NCBI RefSeq assembly: GCF_000765805.2
Contig: NZ_JRPD02000003.1
Span: 122,108 to 186,107, forward strand
DNA: 64,000 nucleotides
Source: Helicobacter muridarum
GTDB taxonomy: Bacteria > Campylobacterota > Campylobacteria > Campylobacterales > Helicobacteraceae
Reading direction: 5' to 3'
In this document: positions 9,804 to 20,262 of the stretch, piece by piece
How positions within the stretch are numbered: the first letter of the stretch is position 1
Layout: every line of letters starts with the position of its first letter
Made by a program: the position numbers and the translations under genes
Notes under the pieces: generated by a model
The model's database searches: none
What the model was told of the DNA's origin: nothing
What the model saw: only the letters and a program-made list of their open reading frames with translations

Positions 9804-10724
9804 CTACTGCACTTCAAATAATTCAGTTGATAAATATCTCTCACCTGTGTCGTTTAGCATAGTAAGTATATTTGCATTTGGATGTTTTTTTGCTAGAATC
9901 TTTGCTGCATGCACATTAGCACCGCTTGATATTCCGACTAATATACCTTCTTTTGTAGCAACAATTCTTGCCATAGCAAATGCTTCATCATTTTCTACTT
10001 TGATAATTTCGCTATAAGCATTTGTATCTAATATTTGTGGGACAAATCCAGCTCCAATTCCTTGTATCTTATGTGGGCTTGGTGCTCCACCACTCAAAAC
10101 CGGCGAGTTAGCTGGTTCTACTGCTACTATTTGCACACTAGGATAATGTTGTTTTAGCACCGCTGAAATACCAGTAATGCTACCACCTGTTCCAACGCCA
10201 GCTACAAAAATATCAACTTTTTCCCTACCAAATGAGCTAACTATTTCTTGTGCTGTGGTTTCTTTGTGAATCTTTACATTTGCTTTATTCTCAAATTGCC
10301 TAAGAATGATTGAATTTTTATTTGATTCATTTATTTCTTTTGCTCTTTCTAACGCACCCTTCATTCCTTTCTCTGGTGGTGTAAGCTCTAATTTTGCTCC
10401 TAACGCAGCTATAATTTTTCTTCTTTCTATGCTCATGGAGCTTGGCATTACAATAGTAAGCTTTAATCCAAGTGACGCACATACTCCTGCTAATCCTACA
10501 CCTGTATTGCCACTTGTAGCTTCTATGATATTTGTGTCTTGATTAATCTGTCCGCTTTTTAGTCCTTCTGTAACCATTGCTATGGCAATTCTATCTTTAA
10601 TAGAACCATTTGGGTTCATAAATTCGCATTTGCCAAATATATTTGCTCCGAATTTTTGGGATAGCTTATTTAGTTTTACTATTGGTGTATTACCAATAAG
10701 TTCTGTTACATTTTGTGCTATCAT
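9804..10724 (-). CDS. cysK: Cysteine synthase (O-acetylserine sulfhydrylase)
   Basis: A PLP enzyme forming L-cysteine from O-acetylserine (or a related acceptor) and sulfide. Visible motifs are NGSIKDRIA with the PLP lysine near residue 43, the substrate loop EATSGNTGVGLAG, the phosphate cradle GVGTGGSITG, and the CysK signature HKIQGIGAGFVPQILD. Length 306 is normal. An AGGAGT ribosome site precedes the ATG. In H. pylori the related enzyme takes part in reverse transsulfuration, so the physiological substrate here is uncertain. The gene is divergent from acnB. Confidence 0.9.
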   Translation of the reverse strand: MIAQNVTELIGNTPIVKLNKLSQKFGANIFGKCEFMNPNGSIKDRIAIAMVTEGLKSGQINQDTNIIEATSGNTGVGLAGVCASLGLKLTIVMPSSMSIERRKIIAALGAKLELTPPEKGMKGALERAKEINESNKNSIILRQFENKANVKIHKETTAQEIVSSFGREKVDIFVAGVGTGGSITGISAVLKQHYPSVQIVAVEPANSPVLSGGAPSPHKIQGIGAGFVPQILDTNAYSEIIKVENDEAFAMARIVATKEGILVGISSGANVHAAKILAKKHPNANILTMLNDTGERYLSTELFEVQ

Positions 10725-10845
10725 TGGAAAAACTCCTGTTTCAAAATATTGTATGTTAAGTGTATGTTTAAGCCTTTAGGCTAGAATTATTTTAACTATC
10801 AAAGGTTAATCGGGATTGGTTTTCTGATCATTTAAAGGAGAAGTT

Positions 10846-13419
10846 ATGGGATTAAGTAATTTTATAGAAAAATATAATAACCTTGTGAAAGAAAGAAAAC
10901 AGCAAGGTGTTCCTCCATTAGCATTAAATGTAGACCAAACAAAGGAGCTTATTGAAATTTTATCAAATAAAAGCAGTGGAGATAGGACATTTTGCAAAGA
11001 ATTGTTAGTAAATCGTATAAGCCCTGGAGTAGATGATTCTGCGAAATTAAAGGCGGAATTTTTAGGAAAGATTGTCTCAGGTGATTTAAAAAGTATCGAT
11101 TTTACACCTTCAGAAGCAGTTAAGATTTTAGGAACTATGCTTGGTGGATATAATGTTCCTTACTTAGTTCGTGCATTACAAAGTAATGATGAAAGCATAT
11201 CTAGGGCTGCATCAGATGCACTTAAGCATACGTTGCTTGTATATGATGCATTTGATGATGTAGCTAGTCTTAGCGCGACTAACTCTTATGCCAAGGATGT
11301 TATAGAATCTTGGGCAAATGCAGAGTGGTTCTTATCTAAAACAAAGCTACCAGAAGAGATTAAGCTTGTTGTTTTAAAAATAGACGGAGAAACTAATACC
11401 GATGACTTAAGTCCTGCAAGCGATGCTTTTACTAGGAGTGATATCCCCCTGCATGCAAATGCAATGTTAAAAAGCAGAATTGATAATTATGAATCTCGTC
11501 TTAACAATATCAAGGAAGTGGCAGCTAAAAATAGTGCAGATGTGGTTTATGTTGGCGATGTTGTTGGCACAGGTAGTAGTAGAAAGTCGGCTTGCAATTC
11601 TATCGTATGGCATTTTGGCAAAGATATTCCTTATGTGCCAAATAAAAAAAGCGGTGGTTTTGTGATTGGTGGAATTATTGCTCCAATATTCTTTGCGACT
11701 TGTGAAGATAGCGGATGTTTACCTATTGTAGCAAATGTTGATGAGCTTAAAGAAGGAGATATTATTACTCTAAAACCTTATGAAGGTGAGATTATTAAGG
11801 ATTCTAAAGTTGTTAGTAATTTTAGCCTTACTCCTAATACTATATTTGATGAAATTCGTGCAGGAGGTAGAATCCCGCTTATTATAGGTAGAGGGTTGAC
11901 AAACAAAGCAAGAAAATTTTTAGGTTTGGGAGAATCTGATGTATTTACTAAACCAATTCAACCAGCTTCAAGTAGCAAAGGATTTACTTTAGCTCAAAAA
12001 ATGGTAGGCATTGCATGCGGAAAAGATGGCGTTAGAGCAGGGGAGTATTGCGAGCCAAAAGCTACTACAGTTGGCTCTCAAGATACAACAGGTGCTATGA
12101 CAAGAGATGAGGTAAAGGAATTGGCTAGTTTAAGCTATAGTTCTGATTTTGTTATGCAAAGCTTCTGCCATACTGCTGCATATCCAAAGCCAGCTGATGT
12201 AAGTTTGCAGGCTACCTTGCCGGATTTTATGACAAGTCGAGGTGGTGTGGCACTTCGCCCAAAAGATGGTGTAATACATTCTTGGCTTAATAGATTTTGC
12301 TTACCTGATACAGTTGGCACTGGTGGAGATTCTCATACTAGGTTTCCAATAGGTATTAGTTTTCCTGCAGGAAGCGGTCTTGTAGCATTTGCAGCTGTTA
12401 CAGGAAGCATGCCTTTAAATATGCCAGAATCTGTATTAGTCAGATTTAAAGGAAAGATGAATCCGGGTATTACCCTGCGAGATTTAGTGAATGCAATTCC
12501 ATACTATGCTATTAAAAATGGTCTTTTAACTGTGCCTAAGCAAAATAAGAAGAATATCTTTAGCGGCAAGGTGCTAGAGATTGAAGGATTAGAAGATATT
12601 AAGGTGGAGCAAGCCTTTGAGCTATCTGATGCAAGCGCAGAAAGAAGTGCGGCAGCTTGCACTATAGCTTTAAATAAAGAACCAATTATTGAATATTTAG
12701 AATCTAATATTGCCCTTATTGAAGCTATGATAAAAGATGGCTATGGAAATGTCCAGACGTTAAAGAGGAGAGCGCAGAAAATGAGAGATTGGATCAATAA
12801 TCCAATTCTTTTAAGAGCTGATAAGGACGCAGAATATGCCGCAGTGATTGAAATTGATCTCGCAGAAATTAAAGAACCAATCCTTGCTTGTCCAAATGAT
12901 CCAGATGATGTGGCCACTTTGGGTGAGGTTTTAGCAGATCCTAATAGACCAAAGAATATTGATGAAGTATTTATTGGGAGTTGCATGACAAATATTGGAC
13001 ATTTTAGAGCCTTTGGTGAAATTATGAAGAATGAGGGGCAAAGTGCTACTAGAACTTGGCTTGTGCCACCTACCAAGATGGATTCTAAGCAATTGAGCGA
13101 CGAGGGCTATTTTAGTTTATTTGGTGCAACAGGTGCTAGGATAGAGATACCTGGATGTAGTCTATGTATGGGTAATCAGGCAAGAGTTAGAGATAATGCG
13201 GTTGTGTTTTCTACTTCTACTAGAAATTTTGATAACCGTATGGGTAAGGGTGCGAAAGTATATCTAGGAAGCGCGGAACTTGCAGCTGTTTGCGCAAAGC
13301 TAGGTAGACTTCCAAGTATAGATGAATATCTAAAAATAGTCCCACAAAAATTAGGTGAGAATACTAGTAAGGTATATCGATATTTAGAGTTTGACAAAAT
13401 TAAAGATTTTACACTTTAA
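10846..13419 (+). CDS. acnB: Aconitate hydratase B
   Basis: TCA-cycle enzyme interconverting citrate and isocitrate, and in several bacteria an RNA-binding regulator when its cluster is lost. The 857-residue order is that of AcnB: an N-terminal HEAT-like domain, the swivel domain ([20 protein letters not shown] and [12 protein letters not shown]), then the catalytic domains. The [4Fe-4S] ligands are seen in [11 protein letters not shown] and the pair GCSLCMGNQ. The substrate loop [19 protein letters not shown] is intact. The start has an AAGGAG site seven bases before ATG. It is monocistronic, with about 540 bases before hemN. Confidence 0.95.
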   Translation: MGLSNFIEKYNNLVKERKQQGVPPLALNVDQTKELIEILSNKSSGDRTFCKELLVNRISPGVDDSAKLKAEFLGKIVSGDLKSIDFTPSEAVKILGTMLGGYNVPYLVRALQSNDESISRAASDALKHTLLVYDAFDDVASLSATNSYAKDVIESWANAEWFLSKTKLPEEIKLVVLKIDGETNTDDLSPASDAFTRSDIPLHANAMLKSRIDNYESRLNNIKEVAAKNSADVVYVGDVVGTGSSRKSACNSIVWHFGKDIPYVPNKKSGGFVIGGIIAPIFFATCEDSGCLPIVANVDELKEGDIITLKPYEGEIIKDSKVVSNFSLTPNTIFDEIRAGGRIPLIIGRGLTNKARKFLGLGESDVFTKPIQPASSSKGFTLAQKMVGIACGKDGVRAGEYCEPKATTVGSQDTTGAMTRDEVKELASLSYSSDFVMQSFCHTAAYPKPADVSLQATLPDFMTSRGGVALRPKDGVIHSWLNRFCLPDTVGTGGDSHTRFPIGISFPAGSGLVAFAAVTGSMPLNMPESVLVRFKGKMNPGITLRDLVNAIPYYAIKNGLLTVPKQNKKNIFSGKVLEIEGLEDIKVEQAFELSDASAERSAAACTIALNKEPIIEYLESNIALIEAMIKDGYGNVQTLKRRAQKMRDWINNPILLRADKDAEYAAVIEIDLAEIKEPILACPNDPDDVATLGEVLADPNRPKNIDEVFIGSCMTNIGHFRAFGEIMKNEGQSATRTWLVPPTKMDSKQLSDEGYFSLFGATGARIEIPGCSLCMGNQARVRDNAVVFSTSTRNFDNRMGKGAKVYLGSAELAAVCAKLGRLPSIDEYLKIVPQKLGENTSKVYRYLEFDKIKDFTL

Positions 13420-13962
13420 TTTGCATTCTAGCTAATGTTTATATATTTTGATTTGGTTGGTTTTTGTGTTGTAGTTGTGAACGAAGATTCTATAATTTAA
13501 GTTTTTATTTTATTGTTGCAATTGCTTATTAATTACATGCTATTACTAATTAATTATGCACTTTCAAAAATATATAAGGCTTATGATAAAGTAGGTATAT
13601 AAATAGTGTTTTCCTAGTGGCTCAAAAATTTTATTTTTTATAATTCATATAATGATTAAAGTATAATAACTTAATAGTTTATAAAGGTGTTAATATATAA
13701 AACTTAATTTATAAATAATAGCAAATATTAATAGTATTATAAATGGTAAATAAATGTTACCTATTTGTTTTACTTAGAGTTTGATTGATTATTATTTTTC
13801 TTTGTTAACATGAATTGCATAATAATCTTAAATCCGTTAAGAATATTTTACTAATTATTATAGTTTTATTCTAGTTTTGAAATAGTTATAAATTTAATTC
13901 AAAATGTGCATTCTATATATGTGTTTTGCTATAATCCTCTGACTACGAAAACAAGGAATTCC
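13420..13962. other. Intergenic region without a gene
   Basis: Strongly A+T-rich spacer between acnB and hemN. The upstream part of the longer hemN frame (from 13906) lies in it, but the real start appears to be 13963. I see no RNA gene, repeat or clear terminator. Confidence 0.5.
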
Positions 13963-15399
13963 ATGCCAATATATACCCCCCATAGTGCAATTGCTAAGCA
14001 AGATTTTACTAGTAAGAAAGAATGTTTTGATATTGACTTTGAAGCATTGGCAAAGTATTCAAAACCCGGACCACGTTATACAAGCTACCCTACTGCAAAT
14101 GAATTTTCTAATAATTTTACCCATATAAATCTACGAGAATGTCTTAAAGATTCTGATGTACATTATAAAGATAAACCGCTTTCGTTATATACACATTTGC
14201 CTTTTTGTAAAAGTGCATGTTATTTTTGTGGTTGTAATGTCATTTATACAAGCAAGGAAGAGCGAAAAGAGCGATATATAAATTATCTTGAAAAAGAGCT
14301 AAGTATCCTTTCTAATTCCTTTGATACTAATCGCGATGTTGTTCAATTCCATTTTGGTGGTGGCACTCCGACATTCTTTAATGCTTCGCAATTGCACAGG
14401 GTTTTTACTATGATACGACATGTTTTTCCAAATTTTAGTAATGATTGCGAAATTAGCTGTGAGATAGATCCTAGATATTTTCAAGATGAGCAAATGGCGG
14501 TTTTAAGAGAGAATGGCTGCAATCGCGTAAGCTTTGGCGTGCAGGACTTTGATTCTAAAGTTCAGCAAGCAGTTAATAGAATTCAACCTATAGAATTGGT
14601 AGCAAATAGCGTATTAATGGCTAGGAAATATGGTATCAGCTCGATTAATTTTGACTTGATTTATGGATTGCCATATCAAAATGTTGATAGCTTTATTGCG
14701 ACTCTGCAAACTGTTATTTCCTTGCAACCTGATAGATTGGCAATCTTTAATTATGCTCATGTACCTTGGGTTAAGAAAACTATGCGAAAGATCAATGAAG
14801 ATACTTTGCCTAATCCATCACATAAGTTACTTATGTTAAGGGAGATTATTTCTTTTTTAAAATCTAATGGCTATCAAATGATTGGCATGGATCATTTTGC
14901 AAAAACTAATGATTCTTTATATGATTCGTTACAAAAAGGTAAGTTAAGGCGTAATTTTCAAGGATATACTACAAAAGGTTTTTCTCAAACTATTGGCATT
15001 GGTGTAACCTCTATTGGCGAAGGTGTAAATTATTACACACAAAACCATAAGGATATACAAAAGTATGAAATAGCATTAGATTCCAATGAGTTACCTGTTG
15101 CATGTGGAATTATCTTGCAACCTGAAGATATATTGCGCAAGGAAGTGATAATGAGCCTTATGAATACATCTAGGCTAGATTTTAGATATTTTAATAGAAC
15201 GTTTGATATTGACTTTATATCTCATTTTGATAAAGAATTGCAGCAAATTAGTAATTTTGCAGAACTTGGATTTTTAGAATTAGATTCTAGCGGAGTTAGG
15301 GTTAATCCTACAGGGAATATGCTTATTCGTAATATTGCTATGATATTTGATACATATTTAGTAAGTAATGTTACTAAACGATTTAGTAAAACTATTTAG
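13963..15399 (+). CDS. hemN: Oxygen-independent coproporphyrinogen III dehydrogenase
   Basis: A radical-SAM enzyme that converts coproporphyrinogen III to protoporphyrinogen IX without oxygen, in haem synthesis. It has the HemN signature PGPRYTSYPTANEF, the cluster motif CKSACYFCGC near residue 82, FHFGGGTPTFF, EIDPRYF, RVSFGVQDF, DLIYGLPYQ and IGMDHFAKTNDSL. The start at 13963 (MPIYTP) is preferred over an in-frame ATG 57 bases upstream because AAGGAA lies just before it; this gives 478 residues, close to the family. A GlpC-like Fe-S gene follows after 15 bases, a pairing I also recall from H. pylori (HP0665-HP0666). Confidence 0.92.
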   Translation: MPIYTPHSAIAKQDFTSKKECFDIDFEALAKYSKPGPRYTSYPTANEFSNNFTHINLRECLKDSDVHYKDKPLSLYTHLPFCKSACYFCGCNVIYTSKEERKERYINYLEKELSILSNSFDTNRDVVQFHFGGGTPTFFNASQLHRVFTMIRHVFPNFSNDCEISCEIDPRYFQDEQMAVLRENGCNRVSFGVQDFDSKVQQAVNRIQPIELVANSVLMARKYGISSINFDLIYGLPYQNVDSFIATLQTVISLQPDRLAIFNYAHVPWVKKTMRKINEDTLPNPSHKLLMLREIISFLKSNGYQMIGMDHFAKTNDSLYDSLQKGKLRRNFQGYTTKGFSQTIGIGVTSIGEGVNYYTQNHKDIQKYEIALDSNELPVACGIILQPEDILRKEVIMSLMNTSRLDFRYFNRTFDIDFISHFDKELQQISNFAELGFLELDSSGVRVNPTGNMLIRNIAMIFDTYLVSNVTKRFSKTI

Positions 15400-15414
15400 T
15401 CCTTTGGGGGAATT

Positions 15415-16758
15415 ATGAGCGAGAACCATTCAACCATTATGCAGAAGAGCGCGTTAAGCTGTGTAAAATGCGCAAAATGTATTCCAACTTGCACAATATA
15501 TTCCATTAATAGAGATGAAGTTACTGCACCTAGGGGCTATCTAGATTTAGTTAGTGCTTATGCAGAGGGTAAGCTTAAAATGGACATGGAGTTTAAAGAT
15601 TCTATAGAATCTTGTTTCCTATGCACTACTTGTGTTACTCAATGTCCAATAAGCTTACCAATAGATGTAGTAATTGAACGTGCTCGTGTGGATATTGCGC
15701 AGAAGTATGGTATCCCACTCTATAAAAGGATAGCTTTTTATCTGCTTGGGAATCGAAAAGTTTTGAATATTCTTTTTTCGTTTGGATTTTATTTTAATCC
15801 TTGCTTATTCAAGACATCTAATGGGCATAAGAAATTGCGCTTTGTCCCATCTAGATTTAGAGATTTGCTTGATGGTAGGGTGATTGCTCCCTTGCTATCA
15901 AAGAGTTTTTTACAACGTTATAGTGGTTGGCAGAGAATTAATAATACAATCAAGGGATATACATCAGATTCTAAGCCATTACAAAAAGTTGGTATTTATA
16001 TTGGTTGTTTAAGCAATTACAATTATATTGATGTAGGAATTAGCCTTGTTAAGATACTTCAGAGGTTAGATATTGATGTTTTTATCCCGAATAAACAGGA
16101 ATGTTGCGGGGCACCAGCATTTTTTAGCGGCGATATTCGCAATACAACAAGACTTATAAAAAAGAATTTAGATTATTTCATGACATTTATTCATGAGATA
16201 GATGTTGTTCTTATCCCAGAGGCTACTTGTGCATCTATGTTAAAGCTTGATTGGTTACATGCCTTAGAGATAGAAACTGAAGTTTTTGGAATGGATAATA
16301 CGGAGTATATACAAAAGCTTGATATTCTAACCAAAAAGACATTTATGGCTAGTGAATGGCTTTATAAACACACGAGATTAATGGACTTGCTAAAAAATTT
16401 TCCTATTGATAAAAATATTGATAAAGTTATTACATATCATGATCCATGTCATGCTAAGAAAACTTTGAAGATTTTTCAAGAGCCGAGACATCTTTTATCA
16501 AACTTTCATATAGTGGAGATGAAAGATAGCAATGTTTGTTGTGGGTTTGGAGGGGTAACAATACAGAGTGAAAAATATCATCTAGCAAAGCATATTGGTG
16601 ATAATAAGGCTTTAAATATTGCAAACAGTGGAGCAAATGTTGTTAGTGCCGAGTGTAGTGCATGTCGCATGCAGATTAATGATTCGCTAGAGCGCAATAA
16701 TGTGCAAGTTGAGTTCAAACATCCTTTAGAGTTAATCGCTCAAAATCTAGGATTGTAA
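15415..16758 (+). CDS. GlpC/LutA-like (Fe-S)-binding oxidoreductase subunit
   Basis: A 447-residue protein with two N-terminal 4Fe-4S motifs (CVKCAKCIPTC and CFLCTTCVTQCP) and two cysteine-rich CCG domains. The first CCG domain runs from YIGCLSNYNY to ECCGAPAFFSGD; the second is YHDPCHAKK, SNVCCGFGG and ECSACRM. This is the arrangement of glycolate oxidase GlcF, anaerobic glycerol-3-phosphate dehydrogenase GlpC and heterodisulfide-reductase subunits, which pass electrons from a flavoprotein to the quinone pool. No flavoprotein partner is adjacent, so its donor is unknown. It is probably cotranscribed with hemN. The H. pylori equivalent is annotated as glpC, but glycerol metabolism is not demonstrated by this sequence. 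Confidence 0.82.
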   Translation: MSENHSTIMQKSALSCVKCAKCIPTCTIYSINRDEVTAPRGYLDLVSAYAEGKLKMDMEFKDSIESCFLCTTCVTQCPISLPIDVVIERARVDIAQKYGIPLYKRIAFYLLGNRKVLNILFSFGFYFNPCLFKTSNGHKKLRFVPSRFRDLLDGRVIAPLLSKSFLQRYSGWQRINNTIKGYTSDSKPLQKVGIYIGCLSNYNYIDVGISLVKILQRLDIDVFIPNKQECCGAPAFFSGDIRNTTRLIKKNLDYFMTFIHEIDVVLIPEATCASMLKLDWLHALEIETEVFGMDNTEYIQKLDILTKKTFMASEWLYKHTRLMDLLKNFPIDKNIDKVITYHDPCHAKKTLKIFQEPRHLLSNFHIVEMKDSNVCCGFGGVTIQSEKYHLAKHIGDNKALNIANSGANVVSAECSACRMQINDSLERNNVQVEFKHPLELIAQNLGL

Positions 16759-16778
16759 TAATTCATGCTTAAAAGCTT

Positions 16779-17696
16779 TTAAGAATTTATTTTTTGGATC
16801 AAAGTTCTGCCAAATTTTATCTTGCCATTGACTATTGGGTCATATTGTTTGACACTAAAAATCTTATACCACCTTTTCTAAGATTCCATTTAAATGGCTC
16901 TAACAGACATAGCATTTTTCTTTTATAATCACTAGTGATATAATAATTATCCATAACTAATATTCCATGATCATCAAAGTATTTACATTTCTCTGGAATC
17001 TCATCTAGTAGCAAAATCTTTAATTTCTTATATCTAGGATGCTATTTTATTTTAATATTTGTATACCAAAATCCAGCTGCTCTAACTAGCTCTCTTTTGG
17101 GATTTAAAAACCAATCAATCTCACTATTCCCGCACATACTTGTTTTTTGTGAAATATAGCAAATAAGTGTTATTTTTGGCGTTTGTAATATTTGAGATAA
17201 TTATAAACTTCTTTTTAGATTCTATTAATATTTTCCAGAAATTTCTCATGCGTGAAAGAGCAGATTGGTACAAGCAATATCTGCTTGCATTTTTAGAATC
17301 CTAAAGATAAAGGAGAATTAAAGCTACCTAATAGCCCCTTGGCGATTCTCTTAACTCCCTTATTCCCTCTTTGCTTAAAATATATCCGGTGCGTCCAGCA
17401 TTAAACAAATCAGTAGGAGTGCCATAATACGTGCAAATAGGCTTTTTAAACCCCAATTGAAAGAAGTTTTTAATAAAAAATAAAGCAAAAGTAGGGCTAT
17501 CTTTTTAGTCTCTATTTCTCCTACAGCATTATCACAGTTACAAAACACAACCTTATCTTTCCAAATAGATTTGGGATATATACAAAGCTCTTTTTTTATA
17601 GTCTTCTAAACTTGTATAGAATTCATCATTTTTTACTATCCTTGCTTTGTTGAGTAATGCTTGTTTATTTAAGCCTCTCTCCTCTAAACTTGGCAT
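16779..17696 (-). pseudogene. Shattered EcoRI-family adenine-specific DNA methyltransferase
   Basis: Reading the minus strand across several frames gives ordered pieces of one protein. They are ARIVKNDEFYTSLEDYKK, then SIWKDKVVFCNCDN, then FFQLGFKKPICTYYG, then ILIESKKKFIIISNITNAK, then AAGFWYTNIKIK, then LDEIPEKCKYFDDHGILVMD, and finally FSVKQYDPIVNGKIKFGRTL. These match the EcoRI-methylase family (KNDEFYT, VYCNCD, KKFIIIGN, W-F-T-N). The NPPF catalytic region appears deleted. At least three frameshifts and an in-frame TAG are present. The first shift sits in an A7 run (17591-17597) and would be repaired by A6. This was an orphan or type II modification enzyme and cannot be functional now. 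Confidence 0.75.
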
Positions 17697-18080
17697 AATT
17701 TTTGGCACGACTTTTATATAGTTTTGCTTTTCTGACTTTTTATAAAGACTTCTTTGATAAAATCATCATGAGCTTAGATAAATCCACATATACAGAAAAC
17801 AAGAATTCATTATAAAATACATTTCTTTATTAGCCTGCTCTCGCAAATGCAAAAAAGTATTTTTTATATCTTTTTCAATTTGTCACATATTTTTGACATC
17901 ACAGGTAAAACTATAGCTATAAATATTATCTTTGCTTTTGCCTGTGAGTGATATTCTTTTAGTTGTCTTGCTGGGTCATTAGTATACCAATTTTGCATTT
18001 TGTAGATTCTAAAGAAGCTTGAATGATATAGAGATTCTTTCATTATTAGCCTTTTCTTGGCTTTTATAACGCATTTTATT
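17697..18080 (-). pseudogene. Unassigned coding debris upstream of the dead methyltransferase
   Basis: On the minus strand short open pieces lie in different frames, for example QNWYTNDPARQLKEYHSQAK, then QIEKDIKNTFLHLREQANKE, then HDDFIKEVFIKSQKSKT. They read like natural protein but are separated by frameshifts and stops. The position directly upstream of an EcoRI-family methylase would suit a restriction enzyme partner, but I see no nuclease motif. Identity unknown. Confidence 0.35.
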
Positions 18081-18180
18081 ACTCAAAGCAAGGCTTTGCT
18101 TTAAAGCTTACCAAAGCTTTGCTAGGTAATTAGTTGATATTTTTAAATGTAGCACTTTCTAAGTTTTCCTGCCAAGTTTT

Positions 18181-18229
18181 AAAATACAAAAAGTTTTGTA
18201 TTTTAAATAGCAATCAATGCTATTTAAAA
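18181..18229. repeat. Two overlapping perfect palindromes
   Basis: AAAATACAAAA at 18181-18191 pairs with TTTTGTATTTT at 18194-18204 around a two-base loop. TTTTAAATAGCA at 18201-18212 pairs with TGCTATTTAAAA at 18218-18229 around five bases. The two stems share four T (18201-18204), so only one of them can form fully at a time. A third imperfect group built on AAAGC/GCTTT lies at about 18085-18115. They sit between two pseudogenes and could be a bidirectional terminator or a remnant of a small mobile palindrome. Confidence 0.7.
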
Positions 18230-18325
18230 TATTTTTTGCAATAATATATCACCAAATCATAATTTCCTTAATAATTTCGTTACGTTTATTTCAATTCATT
18301 TGGCGGATACGTCTATTCCATACCA

Positions 18326-18800
18326 TCATAATCTTCTTATATTATAGGTTTTACTCATGAAATCTATATAATAAACAGGACAATTTCCATATTTACCAAA
18401 TGTAGTATCCATGCTAGATTCCGCATAGTGATAATTGCTTTTATCGGTATTTATCTCTCCTATAGCTTGGATTAGATTATACAAGTTTGCTTCCATAAGA
18501 TTAAAAGCACTATCGCTTTTGCAGCCTTTGCGCACCTTTATTCTTACATTATGCAAGATGCTTGCCAAAGTTATGGGCTGGCATTATGTGTTCAAACTCA
18601 ATACTATTAACCCTAATGTTTGCTTTATTATTTTTTGTTAAAGGCTTTCTTGGTGTTTAATAAATGCTTGAAATGATTTACATGCCATTATCTGTGAATT
18701 GAAAAGTGGCTTGACAATAAAAATCTTGTGTAAATTATGCCTACCACATGCTTTTAGTGAGCAATTTCTTTGATTCTGCGAAGTTTTGCTGGCTAGCATT
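18326..18800 (-). pseudogene. Broken endonuclease I family nuclease
   Basis: The minus strand carries, in order, ASQQNFAESKKLLTKSMW, then TPRKPLTKNNKANIRVNS, then IEFEHIMPAHNFGKHLA, and after a frameshift KGCKSDSAFNLMEANLYNL, then IQAIGEINTDKSNY and DTTFGKYGNCPVYYIDF. This is the endonuclease I fold (secreted or periplasmic non-specific nuclease): the catalytic histidine segment EHIMPAHNFG, and the downstream N-L-x-P-A-I-G-E-x-N segment, here with Q in place of P. Three stops and one frameshift break it, and the C-terminal third is missing or unrecognisable. A signal peptide probably preceded the first piece. It lies directly downstream of the sodium symporter gene. Confidence 0.78.
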
Positions 18801-18909
18801 TCCCATGAATATAAATCACGTTGCTATCGCAAATATAATTAGGGGAAATAATAAATGTTTTTATTGCCAAGTAATACTTGGAATCTTTTAGCCATAATTA
18901 CCATTATTG

Positions 18910-20262
18910 TTAGAATAAATCTGAGAGTTTACGAATAAAAATTGTGCATACCATAATCGGAGCTAGAACTCTAAGTGAATATAGCCATGAAAAAAACAAT
19001 ATATCACTTTTGAAATAGGGTTTAGTCCACTCTCTTAATTTCTGTTTGGGAACAACATATGCGATAAATATTGAGAAGAAGAATCCGCACCAAGTAAGCA
19101 ATATATTCGCGCTAAGCCAATCTGCTATATCAAAAAGACTTTTGCCTAATATAGTAAAATACTTTCCATATTCTGCATTCATTGATAATATGATGAAAAT
19201 ACCGCATACAAAGATTCCAAATGTAACAGAATATGTAATTATATATCTAGGATATTTACTTCTATCGCAGATATATTTTATGCATGGTTCAAGCAAGGAT
19301 ACAGTGGAAGAGATTCCAGCAAATATTAGCCCTGCCATAAAAAGGAAGCAAAGTATAGTTCCAAGAGATCCAAATTTTTCAAACATTACAGGTAATGTAA
19401 CAAAAATTAATCCAGGGCCTTCTGATATATTGCTTTCACTTCCGTATGTAAATACAAATGTAAAAATTATTAGTCCAGCCATAATGGAAATAATTATGCC
19501 TGGAATAAGAATATATAGGGACGTTTTTAGCAAATTTTGATTCTTGCTTGAGTGTGAAGAATATGTAAGTATTGTCCCTGCTCCAATAGATAGAGAAAAG
19601 AACACTTGTCCCATTGCATTTACCAATACATTAGAATCTATTTTTGAGAAATCTGGCTTAAACATAAATATTAGGCTATCTGTGAATTTTGGTAGAAATG
19701 CAGCGTAGCATAGTAAGCCAAAGAATATACAAAAAAGTAATGGAATTAGAACTATGTTTAACTTTTCTATACCTTTGATTCCGTGTACTATACTATATGC
19801 TGTTGCTATTAAGATTAACCCAAAACAAACAATTTGATATAACATTTGTTTGTTACTTGAAATTAGGGCTTCAAATATTATGCCACTCTCATCAAATGTT
19901 TGCGGTAGATTAAAGCTAACAAAAAATAGATAATAAAGCACCCAGCCTAATACCACGCAATAGAATGTTAAAATAATAGGTCCTGCAAACAACGCTACAC
20001 CCATGAATCTCCATTTAGTATTTGGATTTCCTGTGATAACCTTAAAGCTATCTGGGACATTTTTTCTACCTTGTTGTCCAATTAACATTTCTGCAATCAG
20101 CATAGCACAACCAATTACAATTGAAATACCTAAGAATACAAGTACAAACGCAGCTCCCCCGCTAGTCCCAGTTACAGCTGGGAAACGCCAAATATGACCT
20201 AATCCAATTGAGCTACCAAGCACTGCAAGAACGAATCCTATTTTACCAAAATTATTTTGCAT
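18910..20262 (-). CDS. Sodium-dependent neurotransmitter-symporter family transporter
   Basis: A 450-residue inner-membrane protein of the NSS/SNF (LeuT-like) family, which couples Na+ entry to uptake of amino acids or related amines. The N-terminus GSSIGLGHIWRFPAVTG contains the unwound helix-1 segment that binds Na+ and substrate. GQVFFSLSIGAGTILTYSS corresponds to the helix-6 region. Twelve or eleven hydrophobic segments are visible and the length is normal for bacterial members. A GGAT site precedes the ATG. The substrate cannot be deduced. H. pylori has two genes of this family. It appears to be transcribed alone, with a long upstream spacer. Confidence 0.88.
   Translation of the reverse strand: MQNNFGKIGFVLAVLGSSIGLGHIWRFPAVTGTSGGAAFVLVFLGISIVIGCAMLIAEMLIGQQGRKNVPDSFKVITGNPNTKWRFMGVALFAGPIILTFYCVVLGWVLYYLFFVSFNLPQTFDESGIIFEALISSNKQMLYQIVCFGLILIATAYSIVHGIKGIEKLNIVLIPLLFCIFFGLLCYAAFLPKFTDSLIFMFKPDFSKIDSNVLVNAMGQVFFSLSIGAGTILTYSSHSSKNQNLLKTSLYILIPGIIISIMAGLIIFTFVFTYGSESNISEGPGLIFVTLPVMFEKFGSLGTILCFLFMAGLIFAGISSTVSLLEPCIKYICDRSKYPRYIITYSVTFGIFVCGIFIILSMNAEYGKYFTILGKSLFDIADWLSANILLTWCGFFFSIFIAYVVPKQKLREWTKPYFKSDILFFSWLYSLRVLAPIMVCTIFIRKLSDLF

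Noticed and set aside
15415..16758. Calling the Fe-S protein glpC outright
   Set aside because: No glpA or glpB partner is adjacent and the domain order is shared by GlcF, LutA and GlpC, so a symbol would overstate what is known.
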